Assembly: GCA_039707655.1 (NCBI GenBank) | Contig: CM077676.1 | Coordinates: 432,427,379-432,491,378, forward strand | Origin: Elymus sibiricus | Taxonomy: Eukaryota; Streptophyta; Magnoliopsida; Poales; Poaceae | DNA: 64,000 nucleotides | Reading direction: 5' to 3' | Shown: positions 57,128 to 64,000 of the stretch, piece by piece | Layout: every line of letters begins with the position of its first letter | Numbering within the stretch: the first letter of the stretch is position 1 | Program-made: the position numbers and the translations under genes | Notes under the pieces: generated by a model | What the model saw: the letters and a program-made list of their open reading frames with translations, nothing else | What the model was told of the DNA's origin: nothing | Databases searched by the model: none

Positions 57128-57937
57128 TCTGATACGTCCATTTTGCATCATGTTTTGCTACTATTATTTATAGTGTTTTTAATCAATATAACATTTTGTG
57201 CAGCAATTCTAATGCCTTTTCACTCTTAATATGCAAGATTTACACAAGGAGGGAGATTGCCGGTAGCTGGAATTCTGGACCTGAAAAAGCTATGTCGGAG
57301 ATACCTATTCTGCACATCTCCAAATGAGCTGAAATTTTACGAAGATTTATTTTGGAATAAATAAAAAATACTGGAAGCAAGAAGTACCAGAGGGGGCCAA
57401 CCAGGTGCCCACGAGGCACCAGAGCGCGCCACCCCCCCCCCCCCCACGCCCCACCCTAGGCACACCCTGGTATCTCGTGGGGCCCCTGACCAGCCTCTGG
57501 CCCCCATTTTCTGGTATATAAGTCCATTTTCCCTAAAAAAAATATAGAGAAGACTTTCAGGACGGTGCACCGCCGTCTCGAGGCGGAACTTGGGCAGGAG
57601 CACTTTTGCTCTCCGGCGGAGAGATTCTGCCGGGGATACTTCCCTCCGGGAGGGGGAAATCGTCACCATCGACATCACCAGCGATCCTCTCATCGTGGGA
57701 GGACTAATATTCATCAACATCTTCACCAGCACCATCTCATCTCAAACCCTAGTTCATCTCTTGTATTCAATCTTTGTCTCAAAACCTCAGATTGGTACCT
57801 GTGGGTTGTTAGTAGTGTTGATTACACCTTGTAGTTGATGCTAGTTGGTTTATTTGGTGGAAGATTATATGTTCAGATCTATTATGCTATTCAATACCCC
57901 TCTGATCTTGGACATGATTATGTTTAGTTACTTTTGT
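57128..57937 (+). repeat. Truncated Gypsy LTR, 5' part
   Basis: It starts TGATACGTCCATTTTGCATC, a familiar Triticeae Gypsy LTR start, and contains a poly-C run (about 57430-57446) within a GCGCGCC...CTCGTGGGGCCCC segment. It runs to GTTACTTTTGT at 57937, where it is joined abruptly to CACTA internal sequence. Frames within it (for example 57565-57834) are not genes. Confidence 0.8.
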
Positions 57938-58796
57938 CCACACCGTCCGTCGTCCGCGCCGCTGCCCTAGCCCGGCCGGGCTCGCCTCCGTCCTCGCGCG
58001 CCCGCCCTAGCCCGCACCGCCTCCACTGCGACCGGCCACACCGCCGCCCTGCGTCGACCCCGGTCCGCCCTGCCTCGACCCCACGCCTGCCTCCCCGACC
58101 CCGGCCCGCCCTGCGTCGACCCCGCCCCGGCCTCCCTGACCCCGCTTGGCCGTGGCTCCGGCCGACCCGCGCCCCTGCCTGGCCGGCCCTGCTGCTCTGG
58201 CCGGTCCTGCTGCTCCGGCCGGCCCTCCTCTGCTGCTGCTCCGGCCGGCCCTTGCCTGTTCCTTCCCGGGCTCCCCTTTGCCCAAGGTAATTTTTTTTGT
58301 GTATTTTGTTTTACAATTTTTGTGTGTAGTAGTTTTGTAGATGGATGCATGGATATATAGGAATAGATGAATAGATAGATGGATGAAATGGAAGAGAGTA
58401 AAAATGTGGAAAAAAAATTAGGCGCACAATTTTTTTGTATGTTTTGTGTTGTTTTAATAGGTTTGTGGAGATGAGATGATTTGTGATAGATAGATGATTT
58501 ATGGAGATGAAATAATTTGTGATAGATAGATGGTTTGTGAAGATGAGATGAGATGGAAGAGAACATTTTTTAGTTTTTTTAGATAGATAGACGAATGTTA
58601 ATTTTTTTTCACTCGGTGAAATTTACAGAATTTGTGGTGTTGCATCTCCGTGGAGTGATCGTCGACGTTGGAGCTGTTGGTCCCGGATCGTCCCTCCCTT
58701 GATCGACTACTCCCTCTACAGCCGAGGGTGAGCTACGAATCCCCCTTCACCTCCTCTTTTTTTTGAGACTGTAGAACTTGATATATTTTATATCTT

Positions 58797-59030
58797 TTGA
58801 ATAAAACATTTAACGTGCAGAGGGAGCCGGCCCCCGAGGAGGTGGTACGTCGCCGTGTCAGGGAGGAGGACGAGCACGTCCGTCGCTACATGGTTGCGTT
58901 GGACGTCGGGTTCTCCAATACCTGGCAGTTTCTTCAGGGATCTCACCCGAGCTATGATCCTGTGATGGTTCCTTCTCTTTGGGTGTTCACCACCCGCGGC
59001 TCAGGAACCGCGAGTCGACGTCCAGTTTGA
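58797..59030 (+). CDS. Short conserved peptide upstream of ORF2 (copy 2), function unknown
   Basis: Here the exon starting at about 58821 (GTGCAG|AGGGAGCC) is open throughout: REPAPEEVVRRRVREEDEHV, then RRYMVALDVGFSNTWQFLQG and a C-terminal SRRPV. Copy 1 has one C fewer near 17980 and loses this frame. The peptide is charged at its N-terminus and aromatic/Ser-rich after. The coding status is uncertain, and the upstream ATG at 58797 lies in the presumed intron. Confidence 0.35.
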   Translation: MNKTFNVQREPAPEEVVRRRVREEDEHVRRYMVALDVGFSNTWQFLQGSHPSYDPVMVPSLWVFTTRGSGTASRRPV

Positions 59031-59281
59031 TTGGGCGAGATGTATTAGTGATATTATGTGATATTATTGTTGCATTAACTGGATTATTCGAGATGTATTA
59101 GTGATATTATATGATAATATTATTGTTGCAATTGGATTATTCGAGATGTATTAGTGATATTATGTGAATTTGTTTTAATAATGTGATTTTTTAATCGAGA
59201 TGCAAATAGACATGGAAATCTGAATTTGTTTTAATAATTTATTTATAGCATTGAAATAACTTGCAAGTCTTTGCAGAAACT

Positions 59282-62200
59282 ATGGAACACGGCAGAGACG
59301 AAGAACAAGAAGACATGTTGGGGGAAATAATCCGCGACGGATATGATATCTCCTCACAGTTTCTGAACGACTCCGATGAGGGAATGGAGGGAGAAGATGA
59401 CGGCTCCGGTGAGGGAATGGAGGGAGAAGATGACGGCTCCGGTGTTGGAACCTTAATTATTACAAAGTCCGGCGAGGTATATTAATTAAGCCTCTGCTGA
59501 CTAGAAGCATTAATTGATTTGTATATACATATATTAACGCTTGTTTCTTCTTTTAGCCCTCCGGATCGAGCCAATCTTCTATAATGAAACGAGGCCCGAA
59601 AAAAAGGTTGGGCGATAATGTAAGGTTCAAGATCAAAGAAGTTGCCGAAGATGGCAAACCGATTGGTCCCGCGCAGAACGCAAAAGCATTTGTAAGTCAG
59701 TGCGGAGTTATTGTTAGGGACAGCATCCCGATCACCATTCGAGAATGGAATAAGCCAAAGGCGGATGGAGTTACTTATGTCAACGATAGATCCAAAGAAA
59801 TGCTTTGGAATATGCTCATGACAAATTTCACCCTACCGCCAGAGGTGGATCCAAATAACAAAGTTATAGGGCGAAAAGTCAAAGCGTGGCCTCTTAAGAA
59901 GATGGCCGCACAATTCTGCAACTGGAAGAAAAGATCGCACTAAGACTATGTCCTGAAAAACGAGACTCCAACATTAATCGGAGCATATGAGAAGATAAAA
60001 GATCACTGGGACGCATTTGTGGAGTACAAGACATCGGATGAAGCTAAGAAAAGGTCAAAAATTAAATAGCAAAATGCTGCAAAGAAGAAATATCTACATG
60101 TTATGGGGTCAGGTGGCTACAAGGTTGCCCGGCCTAAGTCGGAGAAACCTGAGAACGACCTTATTGATAAAGGGATCGATCCAGAGACATTTGAGTGGGC
60201 CGAACGGGCAAAGGGTTGGTTCTATGGGCATCGGGGAAAGTTGGACATAGAAACAGGGAAGTGTATTTTTACAAAAGATCAACTTGCAACACCCCTCAAA
60301 GCCCTTAAAGCTGCAATGAAGGACGTGCAGGACGGGTAGTTCAATCCCGACAGAGAGAATGACCAGCTGACATGTGCCCTCGGGAATGCTGAACACAGTG
60401 GACGAACACGAGGCACATCAGGCTCCGTTCCGTGGAAGATTGGGTTTCCCGACTGCAGTGACACTTATAGAAGCCGAGGGAGAAAAAAGAAACAACATGC
60501 AGACCGACTGCAGCAGATAGAAGAAAAATTAGCGTGGCAGCAGAAGCAAATAGAGGCACTTACCAGCCAGCAAGCTACCGGCCCATCTCAGCGGCACGAA
60601 GATCCTGCATTCGATACTGCTGGCCCACCATCTCAGCGGAAAAGCAGCGTGGCTTCCACAGAGCTCGTTCGGCCCATAGATGATATCACGGCTCCTCGCT
60701 ACCCCGTGGATGATATCACGCAGAGGGAAAATTGTGAGCTACATGTGAAATGCATGAACATATCCGTGAAGGTGGCGGTCGGCTTTGCCTTACCTCCTGT
60801 ACGTAATGGAACTTACCATTGCTCTCCGATTCCCGATGGCTATGTTGTAGTCTGGGTGGATGAAGTTATCAAGGGATTTGAGCAGCTGGAGCTTGACTTC
60901 CCTACAGGTGAAGGGGAGACTGAACTGGGAGATGCCAGAAAAAGTACCATTCTATGGAAAAAGGAACAACTCGTGCTTCCACATTGGACGCCAAGGCTAT
61001 CGACTCCTCAGAGTAGCAATCCAGCTCTATCTCCGCCGCCTCAGCCGTCTCCGCCGCCTCAGCAGACTCCGCCACCTCCGCCGCCTCATCCGTCTCCACC
61101 GCGTCAGCAGACTCCGCCGCCTCCGCCGCCTCAGCCCCGGGTGGATATACGGAAGAGAACCACCGCTCCGGTGGCTAGTACTACAACTGCGAAGAAATCC
61201 AGAGCAGGTACAAGGAACAGCGTCAAGGAGGCTCCTGCCAAGTTACCATATGAACTGACTGATGAGGAAACCAAGAAGGTCGTGGATGCCGATGTGAAAC
61301 GCCAGCTTGCACCGAAACGGCCCGAGCCAAAGGAGAAAATAGATCTGACAAAAGTGAAGCAGTTTCTGGAAAACCTTACGCGACCACCGCCTTCGCTGCC
61401 ATCAAACTATGACCGCTCTATTATGAAGTCACATAAAGAACATCGGCAGCGGTCGGGAAGTAGTAGTGCAAGGGGGAAATAATTCCCCAGCTCAGAGAAC
61501 AGAAAGAACAATCGTGCCCCCCGCTCAAAGTGTTTTCCGATATCAATTATGTTCTGGAGGTAGCGGCCCGTGGTCTTGGTTTCACTCTTGGTCAATACTT
61601 AGGCAACGTAGAGTTCCCCACGGCTGATTTAGCATACAGATACCAGCACGGGAAGCCTCTCGTCAGACCTGAGGAGGTCCGGCTTCTACCAACACAAAGG
61701 CGAAGATTGCATGAGTGGTACATGGAAGCCTCAAAGGAAGGGAGCAACTGGCTCATGGTGGGAATTAGAGATGAGCATTACTTCAATGGAAACGAGGAGA
61801 TAAACATTGAATTTGAAGAATTATTTCAGTTATACAATCAAGATGCCATCGACAAATCTATCGTCAGTTGCTATTGTCTGTAAGTATTATTTCTGTAATT
61901 AAGTCTCTAGCTCAGCTCGTTCATTGCATGTATAATTATCCTCACTATATTATGCAGACTGAAGATTCTCGAATGCAAAAGAGGACAAATCAATGACATT
62001 GGGTTCATTAACCCAAATAACATACATGAATATACGGTAAAAAACCACGCCAAGGACACAGAAGATAACTTGCTAACGGCGTTAATTAAACAACAAACCA
62101 GAAGGGAAATACTATTTCCTTACAACTTCAGGTGAGTGTTACTGTCTTGTACACATTTTGTTTCGCTTACTCGATGTTAAGTGTAATTGATGAGTTATGC

Positions 62201-62916
62201 GTGCGTAGGTTCCACTTTATTCTGCTAGTCATTCAGGTTGACGCAGGAGTAGTACTTGTCATGGACTCGAAACGTAAAGACCCTAAGATGTGGGCGGACC
62301 TGAGTGAACTACTCCAGAGGTAATTTCAATCATTATCGCAGTATATCGGCAACTTTCGTTCATTTCCTGATATCAAGTAATTAATAACTCCTTTATTCAT
62401 TTTCTTTGCCGGGCAGGGTTTGGAAACGGTTCACCAAGAAGGTTAGGGGTGAATGGAAAAAGAAGCTGCAATTTCGACAACTCAATGTAAGTAGTACTAG
62501 CTAGGTCTGCGCATCTCTTTGATTCTAGTTTCAATACCATTATCATGCTTGATTATTATTTTGATTGAACTCTATTCTCGTAAAGTGCTTGAGGCAGGGA
62601 GACGGGAATAATTTATGTGGATACTACGTTTGCGAGTTCATTCGCCAGACGACCTGTAAGAAGGGCAGAATTTTAGAAAAACTTGAAGTACGTAAACAAT
62701 ATTCACAATTTTATTTTATTACCATCAACTGTGTTGAGTTTCATTCATATATATTGACCCCCTTCTTTAAATTAGATTGAACGGATGCGGAACGATCTCC
62801 TACCAAAGGATCGCGTAAAGGCAATTCAAGAGGAATTGGCGGGATTCTTACTTGAAGAGGTCATATCTAAAACCGGAGAATACCATCGGGAATTGGAAGG
62901 GAATTTTGGTAATTAG
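59282..62916 (+). pseudogene. CACTA ORF2 (copy 2), with C-terminal Ulp1/C48-like protease
   Basis: The exon structure equals copy 1 shifted by 40856: 59282-59476, 59557-61879, 61958-62131, 62209-62319, 62417-62486, 62586-62687 and 62776-62916. Lesions are a private TAA at 59941, the shared TAG at 60067, a private TAG at 60337, and a 1-bp loss that creates a TAA at 61480. The 1-bp deletion of copy 1 near 20126 is absent, so the acidic, transposase-associated and Pro-rich parts join in frame here. The protease exons retain His (RFHFILL), Asp (VMDSKRK) and Cys (NLCGYYVC). Confidence 0.85.
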
Positions 62917-63455
62917 ATATTAGGGATCGTAAGAGATATTATATTGTATATATGCATGAACGTGTACTATATATAGTAGCGTCGAATATATATACGAAAA
63001 CTTGTTGTTCGACCAAGCACGGAGAAAGAGGTCACTTCTCTATATTCATGACGATGTTGTGTAATGGTTCCTTCATTGCTATATGTAGTAGCGTCGAGTT
63101 GAATGGAAAACATAAAATAAAAATGAAAACCCTAAATGAAAAAGAATTGAATGGTAAACAAAAAAAAAAGGGAAACACAAAATGAAACCCCTAAACCCTC
63201 CAAAACCCTAAACCCCAGCGCTTGGCAGCGCCTGACGCGTGGAGGCCTTTAGTCCCGGTTGGTGTTACCAACCGGGACTAAAGGTCCTCCTGCCTAAGCG
63301 CTCCACAGCGGCCATGTGGAGCCCCTTTAGTCCCGGTTCGTAACACAACCGGGACTAAAAACGGGGGCCTTCAGTCCCGATTCCTTAGTCCCGGTTACCC
63401 AACCGGGACTAAAGGCCCTGACGAACCGGGACTAATGTCCCTTTTTCTACTAGTG

Positions 63456-64000
63456 GGCGAACAATTTGTCAGTAGCACGCAATTTAAGCTGGAACTAGCG
63501 GTTGGGGCGCCACCCAGTGGCGCCGCCTGAGAGAAAGCTAGGCGGTGCCAGGTGGGAGGCGCCCCTTTCACTTCCCTCTTTGTACTATGTTGTGTTATTG
63601 CTTGATACTAAGTACAACTATATGAACACAAGTAGTAGGGGAGAGAGAGTGTATCTGGATTAAAACTTGCCTATATAGAGCATATATACACAACCCAGGG
63701 TTTACCAAGACTACATATATACAACCCAGGCTTTACCAAGACTACATAGAATATATTGCTATGCAATCTATTTGGTGACAGCTAATAATTTAGGCACAGA
63801 AATGCCACATCAAAAAATTTAATCCACCAGTGTGCATCAAAATATATATAAAAGCTTTAGTATTGCTGCTCCAGAGAAGAACATTTTTGGTACCTGTCAT
63901 CAATAGATATAACATAGGCCACAAGTCAGATGAAGCAGTATGACATTATTCAGGCAAAGAAGAAGGGAGTGCACATGTTTGCAGGTCATGCTCTGCAAAG
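63456..64000. other. Duplicated non-CACTA flank, unassigned
   Basis: It matches 22599-23145 with sparse differences, and the similarity is still running at the window edge, so the duplication extends further right. It includes the GGCGCCACCCAGTGGCGCC palindrome and the 32-bp tandem pair. No gene is recognised. Confidence 0.8.

Larger units (their letters stand above)
57938..63455 (+). mobile_element. CACTA element, 3' half only (copy 2)
   Basis: It lacks the 5' terminus, the accessory ORF, the TNP2 gene and the internal repeat cluster. It keeps the ORF2 leader, ORF2, and the 3' subterminal repeats (about 63246-63440) with the terminal CTACTAGTG at 63447-63455. With only one end it cannot transpose. 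Confidence 0.93.
57938..64000 (+). repeat. Direct duplicate of 17066 to about 23145 (CACTA 3' half plus its flank)
   Basis: From 57938 (CCACACCGTCCGTCG) to the window end the sequence follows 17066 onward with only sparse substitutions and a few indels. The offset is 40872 at the start and 40857 at the end, mainly from a 15-17 bp microsatellite difference near 17508/58380. The match continues past the CACTA end at 63455 through GGC and the same non-CACTA flank. The 5' half of the element is absent. It is therefore a copied chromosome segment. Confidence 0.95.

Noticed and set aside
57938..63455. A second, independent CACTA insertion
   Set aside because: It has no 5' terminus, starts at the same internal point as a chimeric junction, and shares the non-element flank beyond its 3' end with copy 1. 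Duplication of a chromosomal segment explains all three.

Overview
The window reads as intergenic DNA from a large grass genome of the wheat tribe (Triticeae). It is built almost entirely of nested and broken transposable elements, and no intact host gene was found. The evidence is a complete CACTA transposon whose ends carry the repeated word TTTAGTCCCGGTT, long Gypsy and Copia LTRs of types abundant in wheat, barley and rye, and several small TIR elements. Family names beyond superfamily come from memory of such sequences and are tentative. Nearly every element gene carries nonsense or frameshift lesions.

Layout. 1-4698 is the 5' LTR and part of the body of a minus-strand Gypsy-type element primed by tRNA-Asp. 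It interrupts a minus-strand multi-exon gene (about 4699-9600) of the TE-associated type that usually ends in a Ulp1-like protease. 9921-9955 is a 35-bp stub of a Copia LTR. 10287-22598 is a complete CACTA element with a GGC target duplication. It carries a coiled-coil/membrane accessory ORF, a decayed TNP2 transposase, and a second gene (ORF2) ending in a Ulp1/C48-like cysteine protease. 22599-25993 is unassigned. 25994-36848 is a non-autonomous Gypsy-like LTR retrotransposon with very long LTRs, an extra ORF upstream of gag, and a zinc-knuckle gag.

37384-38763 is a Mutator-type element with a perfect 9-bp target duplication. 38984-44345 is a cluster of small elements: a MITE, a retroposon tail, two tandem TIR elements joined by an 86-bp palindrome, a gene fragment resembling Harbinger ORF1, and a truncated LINE. 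44346-49289 is mostly unassigned. 49290-57127 is a decayed Copia element, followed by a truncated Gypsy LTR (57128-57937). From 57938 to the window end the sequence is a direct, near-identical copy of 17066 to about 23145. It holds the 3' half of the CACTA element and its downstream flank, so it is a segmental duplication and not a second transposition.

How the parts relate. In the CACTA element, clusters of the same short inverted repeats sit at both ends and in front of both gene blocks. This fits transposase-binding sites that serve both transposition and control of expression. The two ORF2 copies share one nonsense codon and otherwise carry different lesions, so the parent was already broken before it was duplicated.
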